From: Lachnospiraceae bacterium 10-1
Lineage (GTDB): Bacteria > Bacillota > Clostridia > Lachnospirales > Lachnospiraceae
NCBI GenBank assembly: GCA_000403495.2
Contig: KE159822.1
Coordinates: forward strand, 103,911-167,910
Length of the DNA stretch: 64,000 nucleotides
Reading direction: 5' to 3'
The position numbers were made by a program, and so were the translations under genes. Within the stretch, counting starts at the first letter, position 1, and each line of letters begins with the position of its first letter. Shown here one piece after another: positions 7,364 through 14,597 of this stretch. The notes below the pieces were generated by a model, which saw nothing but the letters and a program-made list of their open reading frames with translations, had not been told where the DNA came from and made no database searches.

Positions 7364-8113
7364 CTATCTTTCTGTGTCTAATTTTGCCACTTCCCGTGCG
7401 ATGGATTCATAGAATGTGCGCCTGTCATCATTTTGTCTGAACAGCTCCCGGATAATGCACCCGTCTTTAAAGATTAAAATACGGTCAGCGAAACTTGCGG
7501 CATATGCATCATGTGTAACCATCAATATAGTGGTATTAAGGGATTCGTTTGATTCCTTCAAGGTGTTTAGTAAATCTGTCGCAGAACTGGAATCCAACGC
7601 CCCCGTTGGCTCGTCGGCAAATAGAATACTTGGCCGCTTTACAATGGCCCTCAAAGCCGAAGCCCGCTGTCTCTGCCCGCCCGAAAGCTCATTTGGGTAT
7701 TTGTTAAGCTGTGGGTCAATGCCAAATGCTTCTGCTAGGCTCCGTACCATGTTTTCTATTTTTTTCGGCGGGAGTTTCTGCAGGGTAAGCGGGACAGCAA
7801 TATTTTCAAAAATGGTAAGGCTGTCAAGCAGGAGATATTCCTGAAAAATAAATCCCAGCTTATCCCTGCGGAAATCCGCTGCGCCTGAATCGGAAAGGTT
7901 CTTAATGTTGACACCGTCTATTGTGATGCTGCCGCTTGTAGGTGTGTCAATCGTGGAAAGGACATTAAGCAGCGTAGTCTTCCCGGAACCCGAAGCGCCC
8001 ATGATGGCGATAAACTCACTTTTCGCCACGCTGAACGATACTTTATTCAGGCTTGAGTGCTGTGCCCTGGCATAAATTTTTGTTACTTCTGTTGCTTCTA
8101 ATAATGCAGACAT
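7364..8113 (-). CDS. BceA-like ABC transporter ATPase
   Basis: This 249-aa ATPase is the MacB/BceA type that partners FtsX permeases. Walker A is GASGSGKT (residues 39-46), the signature LSGGQ is at 143-147, Walker B ILFADEP at about 163-169, and the switch His is in MVTHD. After the signature the usual VAIARAL helix is altered to ASALRAIV, which is a little unusual. ATG 8113 is preceded by AAAGGAG. It is first in the operon ATPase-permease-kinase-regulator, and the inverted repeat at 8171-8210 overlaps the probable promoter region. Confidence 0.9.
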   Translation of the reverse strand: MSALLEATEVTKIYARAQHSSLNKVSFSVAKSEFIAIMGASGSGKTTLLNVLSTIDTPTSGSITIDGVNIKNLSDSGAADFRRDKLGFIFQEYLLLDSLTIFENIAVPLTLQKLPPKKIENMVRSLAEAFGIDPQLNKYPNELSGGQRQRASALRAIVKRPSILFADEPTGALDSSSATDLLNTLKESNESLNTTILMVTHDAYAASFADRILIFKDGCIIRELFRQNDDRRTFYESIAREVAKLDTER

Positions 8114-8170
8114 ATGAAATTCTCCTTTGCGTTTGATGTAAACATTGTACTTTTTGGTACTTGAAATGAA

Positions 8171-8210
8171 ATGAGTAAAACAGGCAATTATTTTTGCGTG
8201 ATTTACTCAT
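8171..8210. promoter_or_regulatory. Divergent regulatory region with 9-bp inverted repeat
   Basis: ATGAGTAAA at 8171-8179 pairs with TTTACTCAT at 8202-8210, with a 22-bp spacer. It lies between the leftward transporter operon and the rightward gene at 8271. On the plus strand TATGAT (8227-8232) lies 17 bp after the right arm, and on the minus strand TACAAT is close to the transporter start, so both promoters would be touched. A palindromic GTAC-TTTTTG-GTAC word sits nearby. It is a likely target of the NarL-type regulator; binding is not shown. Confidence 0.5.
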
Positions 8211-8270
8211 TCAAATTGGGAAGCAGTATGATAATCTAGTTAAAAATTATTTTATAGAGGAGAGAATGAA

Positions 8271-8585
8271 ATGAATAAGCTACAGCTAAATCCAAAGAAG
8301 ATCATTATCTGGCTATGCGTAAACTATGGAATATTTATTCTTGCTTTCTTTGTGCTGGGTACGTTAGGCAGCGAGTACAAAGTGATACTCTGGATCAATT
8401 TTTTCCTTGATATAGCCATTTGCGTTATGTCACTTGTACTTAATATTATCCTGTTTTTCCCAAAACATGAAACTTCTTTGTTTGTAAAACTTGTACTCTT
8501 GCTTATAACTTTAGCTTTGGCAGCATTTACATACTACGCATTCATTATGCCGGAGTGTGGTTTGCCGTCAGTGCTGTTTTCTTAA
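8271..8585 (+). CDS. Small membrane protein, 104 aa
   Basis: This protein has three transmembrane helices (about residues 12-30, 38-60 and 70-92) and a short C-terminus; no known family is recognised. GAGGAGAG precedes ATG 8271. It is divergent from the BceAB-like operon and shares the regulatory gap with the inverted repeat, so it could be a co-regulated accessory or immunity protein. Hypothetical. Confidence 0.6.
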   Translation: MNKLQLNPKKIIIWLCVNYGIFILAFFVLGTLGSEYKVILWINFFLDIAICVMSLVLNIILFFPKHETSLFVKLVLLLITLALAAFTYYAFIMPECGLPSVLFS

Positions 8586-8626
8586 TTGAAGCAGCAATAG
8601 CGTATAAACTGAAAATACACAAAAGA

Positions 8627-8671
8627 CAGACCGCCGCACTATGGCTATCATTCGCCATATGCGGCGGTCTG
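8627..8671. repeat. Long hairpin, 12-bp perfect stem with inner 6-bp stem
   Basis: CAGACCGCCGCA (8627-8638) pairs with TGCGGCGGTCTG (8660-8671). Inside it TATGGC pairs with GCCATA, giving an almost unbroken 18-bp stem. No T-run follows on the plus strand, but the minus strand continues into T-rich sequence. It could be a terminator remnant, a processing site or a mobile repeat. The rest of 8672-8824 holds no gene I can support. Confidence 0.6.
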
Positions 8672-8824
8672 CCGTTTCCGTAGGCAGGCCGGGCGGCCTG
8701 ATAATGGAAATCACTTGGAAAGCGGGGGAATAAGAGGTAATATGCTTACACGGCGGTTTGCGTTTCCACTATATCGGACGAATGGCGAAAAACTTTAGAC
8801 CCTCCGGTGATATTCTGAGATTGA

Positions 8825-8864
8825 TTTATAGTCGTTTCGTGCAATTTATGGGTGTTTTGTGCAA
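8825..8864 (+). promoter_or_regulatory. Twin 20-bp direct repeat, candidate LytTR binding site, with downstream -10
   Basis: TTTATAGTCGTTTCGTGCAA (8825-8844) is followed immediately by TTTATGGGTGTTTTGTGCAA (8845-8864). Two direct repeats at 20-bp pitch are the usual layout of LytTR-domain targets, where the regulator replaces a -35 element. TATAAT at 8885-8890 lies 20 bp downstream. The same double repeat recurs after the operon at 10867-10906. Confidence 0.7.
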
Positions 8865-8927
8865 TGGCGTTTGATAGGATGCCTTATAATCCGATATAAT
8901 TTATGACGGAAAGTGAGGAAAATATGG

Positions 8928-9611
8928 ATGAAGATAGCGGTCTGCGATGACAGCAGGGAGGACAGGGAAGCGCTGCGGGCGCTGCTGGAAGCCTGCGGGC
9001 ATGATTTTGAAATAAGGGAATACGGCTCCGGCGCGGAGCTTTATGCGGATATGGGGTATGTGCGGGAATGCGGCATCGTGTTCCTCGACATCAACATGGA
9101 GGGCATGGACGGTCTGGAGGCGGCGGGGAAGATCAAGGCGGAATGCCCGAAGGTACATATCGTGCTGGTGACGACCTATGTGAACTATGCGCTGGACGGG
9201 TACAAGGTGAAGGCCAGCCGGTTCCTCTTAAAGGATGACCTGGAACAGACGCTGCCGGAGTGCGTGGCGGACATCCTGCGGGAGGAGCGGGTGGTGGAGT
9301 TCGGCTTCATGGAGGGGAACGTGCGCCTGCGGGTGGACGACATCATCTATATCGAGACGAGCAGGCACAAGAACGTGTTCTACACGGCGGGGGAGACATA
9401 CAGCATCTATAAGAAGATGGATGAGCTGGAGGCGGAACTGGCGGGGATGGGCTTCGTGCGGATACACCAGAGCTTCCTCATCAACATGAGGTACATCGGG
9501 AAACTCGGCAGCTATGTCATGGTGCTGACCACGGGGAAGGAGATTTCCGTCCCGAAGTCAAGGTACCCGGAGGTGAAGCGGCAGTACACATTGTTTAAGG
9601 GGGCGGAGTGA
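8928..9611 (+). CDS. LytTR-family response regulator (AgrA-like)
   Basis: This 227-aa regulator has a receiver domain (acidic pair in VCDDS, phospho-acceptor Asp in VFLDINM, Lys in LLKDD) and a C-terminal LytTR DNA-binding domain from about residue 125 (IIYIETSRHKNVFY, FVRIHQSFLINMRYI, VPKSRYPEVK). ATG 8928 is chosen because GAGG lies nine bases upstream; an in-frame GTG at 8913 overlaps that ribosome site. G+C is markedly higher than in the chromosomal core. The kinase gene follows directly. The twin repeats on both sides of the pair are its likely targets, giving autoregulation plus control of the genes from 11000. No agrD or agrB gene is visible nearby. Confidence 0.88.
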   Translation: MKIAVCDDSREDREALRALLEACGHDFEIREYGSGAELYADMGYVRECGIVFLDINMEGMDGLEAAGKIKAECPKVHIVLVTTYVNYALDGYKVKASRFLLKDDLEQTLPECVADILREERVVEFGFMEGNVRLRVDDIIYIETSRHKNVFYTAGETYSIYKKMDELEAELAGMGFVRIHQSFLINMRYIGKLGSYVMVLTTGKEISVPKSRYPEVKRQYTLFKGAE

Positions 9612-9613
9612 TT

Positions 9614-10864
9614 ATGGGATTATGGATACTTTCATTCTGTATCATCGCGATAGAGGCGTGGGGGATTATATATTTTTTTGATACCTTTTTGAAGAAAAAG
9701 GATATGGGGCGGCTGGGAAAGTGCAGGTATATTGTTTTGTATTTTGTCAGCGGGGCAGCAGCGGTTCTTGGGGGACAGCTTGGTTTGATGGGGATTAAGG
9801 TTCTGCTGATAGTATTGGTTTCCATAGCTTTTTGTGCGGTGTTTTATAAGACGGATTGGAAACAGGGCATTTTCTTTTCCATGCTGAATTATTCGCTGCT
9901 ATTCTTGACGGAATTATTTTCACTGTTGGTTGAGAATGTATTGGCCTCCAGGGATAAGCTGTATGCTTTAGAGCATGATTTTTTATACATTCCAATGAAA
10001 ATGGTATGGATTTTCCTGCTTTTCATGATTCGCAGGATATGGAAAGGAAAGAAAAATTATAAGGAACTTTCCTGTAAGGAATGGGTAAAATTTTCCATGA
10101 TCCCGCTGCTCACTGTGGCCTCCATGCTGCTCATGTATTTTTGCTACAGCGGGGAGAGAACGGTGCAGACGGCATACCTATTTCTGTCGGCGGGGCTGAT
10201 CTTCATAAACATCTTTGTCATAGAGCTGATGCAGGGCATCCTCGAAAAAGAGGAATTGCTCCGGGAAAGCGCGCTGGCAGGCCAGAAGAAGGAGAGCCAG
10301 CTTGCCCATTACCGGGATATGCAGGCGGTCTATGAGCGGCAGGGGAGGAAGATGCACGACTATAAGAACCAGATAAGGACGATGCAGGTGCTGTTAAAGA
10401 AAGGTGATACGCAGGCTGCCGCCGCGCTTGCGGAGCGGCTGACGGAGAGCATATCGGTGGAGATGGCGGCGGTCAGCACGAACCACCCGGTGGTGGACGC
10501 CGTCCTGAACCAGAAGTTCCATGCCGCAAGGGAGCAGGGCGTGTCCATGACTTTCCGGGTGGGCGACATGGGCGGGCTGCGGCTGAATGAGGAGGAAACG
10601 GTGATCCTGCTCTCCAACCTGCTGGACAATGCCATCCACGAATGCGTGAAGGTGGCGCGGCAGGGGAGGAATGCCGTCATCCACGTCAAGCTGGTGCAGG
10701 AGGGCGGGAAGCTGATTTTCTCCGTAAGGAACCCCGTGGCAGAGAAAGTGGAGGTCACAGAAGGCACCGGCCTGTCGAACGTGAAGGCCGTGGCGGATAA
10801 ATACGGGGGCGATTTTGCCGTTTCCTGTGACGCAGAAAAGCTCCAGGCGGTGGTGATGTTATAA
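9614..10864 (+). CDS. AgrC-like sensor histidine kinase (GHKL)
   Basis: This 416-aa kinase has six to seven membrane helices (residues 1-205), a coiled linker, an atypical H-box (KMHDYKNQIRTM) and a GHKL ATPase domain with N-box (LLSNLLDNAIHEC) and G-box (GTGLSNVKAV). This is the AgrC/ComD plan, in which the membrane part senses a peptide. The ATG at 9614 has GGAG five bases before it; GTG 9608 is an alternative that overlaps the regulator stop. Base composition changes sharply inside the gene: the membrane half (to about 10080) is A+T-rich, and the cytoplasmic half is G+C-rich like its regulator. That suggests swapping of the sensing half. The signal is unknown. Confidence 0.85.
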   Translation: MGLWILSFCIIAIEAWGIIYFFDTFLKKKDMGRLGKCRYIVLYFVSGAAAVLGGQLGLMGIKVLLIVLVSIAFCAVFYKTDWKQGIFFSMLNYSLLFLTELFSLLVENVLASRDKLYALEHDFLYIPMKMVWIFLLFMIRRIWKGKKNYKELSCKEWVKFSMIPLLTVASMLLMYFCYSGERTVQTAYLFLSAGLIFINIFVIELMQGILEKEELLRESALAGQKKESQLAHYRDMQAVYERQGRKMHDYKNQIRTMQVLLKKGDTQAAAALAERLTESISVEMAAVSTNHPVVDAVLNQKFHAAREQGVSMTFRVGDMGGLRLNEEETVILLSNLLDNAIHECVKVARQGRNAVIHVKLVQEGGKLIFSVRNPVAEKVEVTEGTGLSNVKAVADKYGGDFAVSCDAEKLQAVVML

Positions 10865-10866
10865 AC

Positions 10867-10906
10867 TTTATGGTCATTTCGTGCAATTTATAGTCACTTG
10901 GTGCAA
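10867..10906 (+). promoter_or_regulatory. Second twin direct repeat, candidate LytTR site for the cassette genes
   Basis: TTTATGGTCATTTCGTGCAA (10867-10886) is followed by TTTATAGTCACTTGGTGCAA (10887-10906), matching the pair at 8825-8864 in sequence, spacing and orientation. It begins three bases after the kinase stop and about 95 bp before the next gene, so it is the natural control point for the genes from 11000 onward. I see no good -10 right after it. Confidence 0.65.
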
Positions 10907-10999
10907 TCGCGGTTTGAAATGCGGGCGCATCTGCCGATGGATTTTATGAAACGGGATATTTTCAGAAAAAGAAAAATTATAAAAACGGAGGTATGCGAT

Positions 11000-11635
11000 A
11001 TGCAGATAACAAGGGATAACTATTCACAGTATGCCAACATGGTACAGCAGATGCTTGGCAATAAGAAAAATTCCAGTGATCCGCTGGCACAGTGCGATTA
11101 TGGGAATTTTGCATTGCGGTTCAAGCCAGTTGACATCAAGTTCACAAAGCCGAATTGGGACAACATTATGACAAAACGGGATAAGCCTGCAATGTCGGAG
11201 GAAGAATTTGAGGCGGCAATCAAGGAGCTGGCGCAGAAGGAATTTGCCACCGGGAAGCGGGATGATGCCGCATACAGGAAGCTCTGTATGCAGCATGGGG
11301 AAACGGTTTCCCCGGACAGGAAAGCTATCTATGAATCAAGCATGAGGAAAACGGGCGGGAAGATGAATGTGGCCTGTATGTTCTGGGACAATAACGGGAA
11401 CAAGACATTATCCTATAATCCCGAATCAAGGAACTGGAAGGCTATCAGCACGGAGGAGGAATTTGCGAGGGCGAGGGTGTTCACTTCCATCTACAATGAT
11501 GAACTGGCACGCCTGAAAAAGGAATACGGGGAGAATGCGAAAGGAACAGTTTCTTATCAGCAGATACAGTCTGACTTGGCGGCAGGCACAAGAGCATCAT
11601 CCGCTTCGGGCAGTTCATTGGATATACAGGTATAA
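11000..11635 (+). CDS. Uncharacterised 211-aa protein, paralogue of the gene at 14598
   Basis: No known function is recognised. The protein is soluble-looking, without signal peptide or membrane segment, and rich in Lys/Glu. A central block (SPDRKAIYESSMRKTGG) and a C-terminal block (WDNNGNKTLSYNPESRNW, then an Ala-rich helix ending YNDELARLKKEYG) align with PDRAALMG and YDGNGDEVLTY...YDAYHAARQEI of the protein at 14598, so the two are paralogues. ATG 11000 has CGGAGG upstream; longer starts from 10898 have no ribosome site. It lies just after the twin LytTR-type repeat and is the first gene of the cassette run. The 3' end of the gene is duplicated as a fragment at 12862. Confidence 0.65.
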   Translation: MQITRDNYSQYANMVQQMLGNKKNSSDPLAQCDYGNFALRFKPVDIKFTKPNWDNIMTKRDKPAMSEEEFEAAIKELAQKEFATGKRDDAAYRKLCMQHGETVSPDRKAIYESSMRKTGGKMNVACMFWDNNGNKTLSYNPESRNWKAISTEEEFARARVFTSIYNDELARLKKEYGENAKGTVSYQQIQSDLAAGTRASSASGSSLDIQV

Positions 11636-11714
11636 TCTTTACACCGTATTCCGGCCGATGCAGGCGTCCCGGAATTATTGCGGTTCATATCATAAAATTT
11701 AGGAGGATAAGAAA

Positions 11715-12791
11715 ATGTCAATGAATGTTAATCAGGATTACAGTCAATTTTTTGTGGGAACGGAGCAGTTAAAAAGCTACGGCTCCAATCCGGCTGCAAA
11801 GAAGGATACCTTGGTAAAATACAGGTTCAACACCACGGACGAACATGGCAATAAGGTTATGGACAAAATGAGCCGGGAAGAAACCTTGCAGGCCATGAAG
11901 GACATCCGTTCGCAATACGGCGATGATGCGATCGTGGAGTTTTCCGGGGACGGAATGGCGGCGCTGGTGGAGAGCAGGAAAAGCGGCAATGGCGCTGACC
12001 TTGATAAAATCATGGCCAGGACGCCGGAACAGAGGGCTGTCCCGGAGGATATGATAACACGCCCTGAAGGCACATACCGGATAGTTTCCGCAGGTGATGA
12101 GGCCAGCACCCATGTAAGCTGGCATGATACCCTGATGGAGAAGGCTCCCGATGTGTGCAGTGAGCTGGATGACCTGATGCAGAATATCCTTGACCATGCG
12201 CTTAACCACAGCGGTGATGGCGAAAAATTCGGTGCAAGGTTCGTGGAGCTGGTCAAAAAAGCGGAAAGTGCTGTCTCGGCATATGATGCAAAAAAGGGGA
12301 GCGCCGGGGATATCGCAGTTGATGAAGCGGGAAAGAAAGCCACAGCCGGGGAAGCAGGGCTGTCGGAAAAAGCGCAGGCGCTTTTGAAAAGACTGAGGGA
12401 AACCTACGGGGACATGGATTTCTTTGTGGCAGATTTCGGCAAGGGGGACAATGCGAAAGATATCCTCTCAAAAGCGGGCAGGGAGGTTTCCGTCATACTT
12501 ACTGTGGAAGAAATTGAAAAAATGGCTTCCGATGGAAAGTATGAGAAAGAGTACATGGAGAGGGTGCAGGGCGCACGCCGTATGTCGGAGCGGATCAACA
12601 GGGAATACGGCACCACATCCGCGTCCGGCGGAGTGGGCAAAATCGGTATTACCTTCAATGAGAACGGGACAGCCGCCTTTTTTGCCGAGCGTAATAAGCA
12701 GGCAGGGCAGACGATGGTGGTACAGGCAGACAGCATAGAAGAACTGATAGGGCGGCTCAAAGAGGCAGACAGGGATAAGGCGGCGGAGTAA
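11715..12791 (+). CDS. Uncharacterised 358-aa protein, DUF6033-like C-terminus
   Basis: A strong AGGAGG site precedes ATG 11715. The protein has no signal peptide or membrane segment. Its N-terminus (MSMNVNQDYSQFF) is short and hydrophilic, the middle is Ala/Lys-rich with likely coiled coil (about 150-230), and the C-terminal half (ALLKRLRETYGDMDFFVADF, then EEIEKMASDGKYEKEYMERV) resembles, from memory, the lachnospiral family annotated DUF6033, whose function is unknown. It follows the 211-aa gene by 80 bp on the same strand, probably as one transcript. Role unknown; its co-occurrence with a peptide-type two-component system is the main clue. Confidence 0.65.
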   Translation: MSMNVNQDYSQFFVGTEQLKSYGSNPAAKKDTLVKYRFNTTDEHGNKVMDKMSREETLQAMKDIRSQYGDDAIVEFSGDGMAALVESRKSGNGADLDKIMARTPEQRAVPEDMITRPEGTYRIVSAGDEASTHVSWHDTLMEKAPDVCSELDDLMQNILDHALNHSGDGEKFGARFVELVKKAESAVSAYDAKKGSAGDIAVDEAGKKATAGEAGLSEKAQALLKRLRETYGDMDFFVADFGKGDNAKDILSKAGREVSVILTVEEIEKMASDGKYEKEYMERVQGARRMSERINREYGTTSASGGVGKIGITFNENGTAAFFAERNKQAGQTMVVQADSIEELIGRLKEADRDKAAE

Positions 12792-12861
12792 TTTGGAGGG
12801 CGTACTGTATTTCATTACATATGGTGCGAATGAAGTATGCCTTTGATATTTATGCAGCACA

Positions 12862-12897
12862 CTGGATATACAGATATAACCTTTACACCCTATTCCG
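12862..12897 (+). repeat. Scar of a deleted cassette gene (copy of 11618-11653)
   Basis: These 36 bp match 11618-11653 at 32 positions. In the first copy they are the last codons (LDIQV, stop) of the 211-aa gene plus its 3' flank. Here CTGGATATACAGATATAA would again encode LDIQI-stop, but no gene precedes it. The simplest reading is a paralogous gene lost by deletion between 12791 and 12862. The rest of 12898-13015 contains no gene I can support. Confidence 0.6.
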
Positions 12898-13033
12898 CAG
12901 AGGCGCATAATGCTTTGCCTCTGCGGTCTGCCCGGAGGCGAGGCAATGAACCGCTCGGACTTATTGCGAGGGAGCGGATGCGGCTCTGAACGACAGAGGG
13001 GCTGCAATAAAAAATGATGGAGGATATTTAAAG

Positions 13034-13531
13034 ATGAGTGTAAATGGAATAGGTACAGCGGGATATCCGCTGACAGGATATACGGCAAGGAAAACGGGAA
13101 GAAGTGCAGAGTCCGGAACGGTGGGATTTATGGAAGCGGTGGAAGATAAGGCGGCGCAGGGCAGAGCAGCCGATCAGGATGAAAACGCCTTTGAGATGGT
13201 CGGACCCAATGCCCCGCAGGAAGTGAAGGATGCGTGGATGGATGCGGCGAAAGAAGTAAATGCGAATGGCATGGGAATCCGGGGCAACGGGATGATGAGC
13301 CACATATCGCAGATGATGGTGCAGCGGCTTAATAAACAGCTTAAGGGCGAGACGGAGAATTTTGACATCCTTGGAAGCACGGTGGAATCTGCGATTCGGG
13401 CAACGAAAGAAGCGCTGTACGATCTGGAGCATCCAAGGGTATATACGCCCAGGAGCATAGAGGTCCAGCAGGCCCGTATCAAAGAAGGGGAATTTTACAG
13501 GGCGTTTTTGGAGAAACTGGAACGGTTATAG
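13034..13531 (+). CDS. Uncharacterised 165-aa protein
   Basis: GGAGG lies nine bases before ATG 13034. The protein begins MSVNGIGTAGYPLTGYTARK and is otherwise hydrophilic and helical (VKDAWMDAAKEVNANGMGI, SHISQMMVQRLNKQLKGE, SAIRATKEALYDLEHP), with no signal peptide or membrane segment. I recognise no characterised family. The short M-x-(V/I)-(N/T)-G-I opening is shared with the protein at 14598 (MDITGI), hinting at a common targeting or partner-binding feature in this cassette. Its 3' end abuts a repeated intergenic block. Function unknown. Confidence 0.65.
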   Translation: MSVNGIGTAGYPLTGYTARKTGRSAESGTVGFMEAVEDKAAQGRAADQDENAFEMVGPNAPQEVKDAWMDAAKEVNANGMGIRGNGMMSHISQMMVQRLNKQLKGETENFDILGSTVESAIRATKEALYDLEHPRVYTPRSIEVQQARIKEGEFYRAFLEKLERL

Positions 13532-13603
13532 GACGTAAATCGCCCATAAGCCATAGCCGGACAAGGCAGGGCGGACATCCCCGGTGTTCCTGCAGATTAG
13601 TGA
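13531..13603 (+). repeat. Intergenic repeat block, copy 1
   Basis: A roughly 70-bp stretch starting GGACGTAAATCGCCCATAAG and ending near GATTAGTGAA. It is homologous to 13875-13944 (shared words ATAAGCCA, ACAAGGCAGG, ATCCCCGGTGTTCC). It separates two cassette genes. Confidence 0.6.
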
Positions 13604-13632
13604 ATATAATTGTGATAAGAGAGGTATTTGGG

Positions 13633-13893
13633 ATGTTAAAAAAGCTGAACCAAATTACAAATATAATAATCGGTTCTTTTGTAGGAGTTTTCATTGGATG
13701 TGGAATATATGTATTTTGGGATTATAAAAAACACCCTGATTTATATGCTATACAATCAGCACCGTGGTACACAAGTATTTTTGTTTATGGCATAGTTATG
13801 CTAATTTTTGTGACAGTGGCAGTTATTGCGAAGCTGATCATCCGAAAAAAGATGAAAGAGGGAATAAACTCAACGGACGCATATAGCCAATAA
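13633..13893 (+). CDS. Small membrane protein, 86 aa, two helices
   Basis: GAGG about eight bases before ATG 13633 decides the start; an upstream GTG-type start at 13600 has no ribosome site. The protein has two transmembrane helices (about residues 8-30 and 48-72) joined by a polar loop (WDYKKHPDLYAIQSAPWYTS) and a Lys/Arg-rich C-terminus. It is far more A+T-rich than its neighbours. Such small two-helix proteins between soluble paralogues could be immunity or signal-receptor components, but nothing here proves it. Its last codons lie inside the second copy of the intergenic repeat. Confidence 0.6.
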   Translation: MLKKLNQITNIIIGSFVGVFIGCGIYVFWDYKKHPDLYAIQSAPWYTSIFVYGIVMLIFVTVAVIAKLIIRKKMKEGINSTDAYSQ

Positions 13894-13944
13894 GCCACAG
13901 CCCAACAAGGCAGGTATCCCCGGTGTTCCGGCGGATTGGGGAAC
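13875..13944 (+). repeat. Intergenic repeat block, copy 2
   Basis: Begins GGACGCATATAGCCAATAAG and continues to GGCGGATTGGGGAA. It matches the block at 13531 with about three quarters identity and a small gap. It covers the end of the 86-aa gene, so the repeat has carried or captured coding sequence. A weak echo (AAGCCGTAGAGGGCAGGCATCC) is at about 14553. Confidence 0.6.
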
Positions 13945-14042
13945 TGGAGGGCAGGGAGGGAAGTAGGAATAAGCTGCTCAAACTTATAATGAAGGGTATG
14001 AGTGTAGCTCTGAAAAGTGGATTAAAGATAATTGGAGGAATT

Positions 14043-14510
14043 ATGAATAATACTGTTTTGGAATTTGAATGTGTCGGTATGGATAATGGAGGGAAATTCC
14101 CAATCGAATATACAGGGCGGGGGCAGGACATATCGCCGGAATTTATAATTAAGAACCTATCACCAAATGCGGAAACTCTCGCTGTTATATTGGAAGATTT
14201 ATCACACCCGATTAAGGACTTTACGCATTGGATTATCTGGAACATTCCTGCCACTGACAGAATAAAGAAAAATATTCCTGCTGGCAAGGCTGTGCCAATT
14301 TTTGGGAATGCCCGCCAGGGAATAGGATATGGCTTTCACCGTTATGCGGGGCCGAAGCCACCGAAAGGGAAAAAGCATACATACCGTTTTACCATATATT
14401 CCTTAGATTGTGAAATAAATATGAGTGCCAACTCTATGAAAAGAATTTTTTTGAAAAAGGCTGAAAAGCATATCATTCAAAAAGGTAGTATTGTTGGTGA
14501 GTTTGAATAA
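14043..14510 (+). CDS. PEBP family protein (YbhB/YbcL type)
   Basis: This 155-aa protein is of the phosphatidylethanolamine-binding (Raf-kinase-inhibitor-like) family: it has the ISPEF motif near residue 30, AVILEDLSHP, THWIIWNIPA and YGFHRYAGPKPPKGKKHTYRF (split here for length at the conserved GP and H residues), which shape the ligand pocket. Bacterial members are small cytosolic or periplasmic proteins of uncertain role. GGAGG precedes ATG 14043. A longer frame from 13923 overlaps the intergenic repeat and has no ribosome site. It is an unexpected passenger in this cassette run, and its low G+C differs from the genes on either side. Confidence 0.85.
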   Translation: MNNTVLEFECVGMDNGGKFPIEYTGRGQDISPEFIIKNLSPNAETLAVILEDLSHPIKDFTHWIIWNIPATDRIKKNIPAGKAVPIFGNARQGIGYGFHRYAGPKPPKGKKHTYRFTIYSLDCEINMSANSMKRIFLKKAEKHIIQKGSIVGEFE

Positions 14511-14597
14511 AGAACCTGACATTTCAAATGAGGTGTGAATGGACAAAAGCCGTAGAGGGCAGGCATCCACAATTTTTGACCGAGCAGGAGGATTGAA

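Noticed and set aside
8742..8798. 18-codon ORF with AGAGGT ribosome site as a signal peptide gene for the Agr-like system
   Set aside because: It lacks a Cys or Ser for a thiolactone ring, an amphipathic leader and an acidic tail, and no AgrB processing enzyme is near. Only a weak coincidence of start and ribosome site supports it.
11777..12760. Long minus-strand frames opposite the 358-aa gene
   Set aside because: They lack ribosome sites, have low-complexity Ser/Leu-rich translations and are explained by the G+C-rich codon use of the plus-strand gene.
13531..13944. CRISPR array
   Set aside because: Only two long, diverged repeat blocks separated by a gene; no regular spacers and no cas genes in the window.
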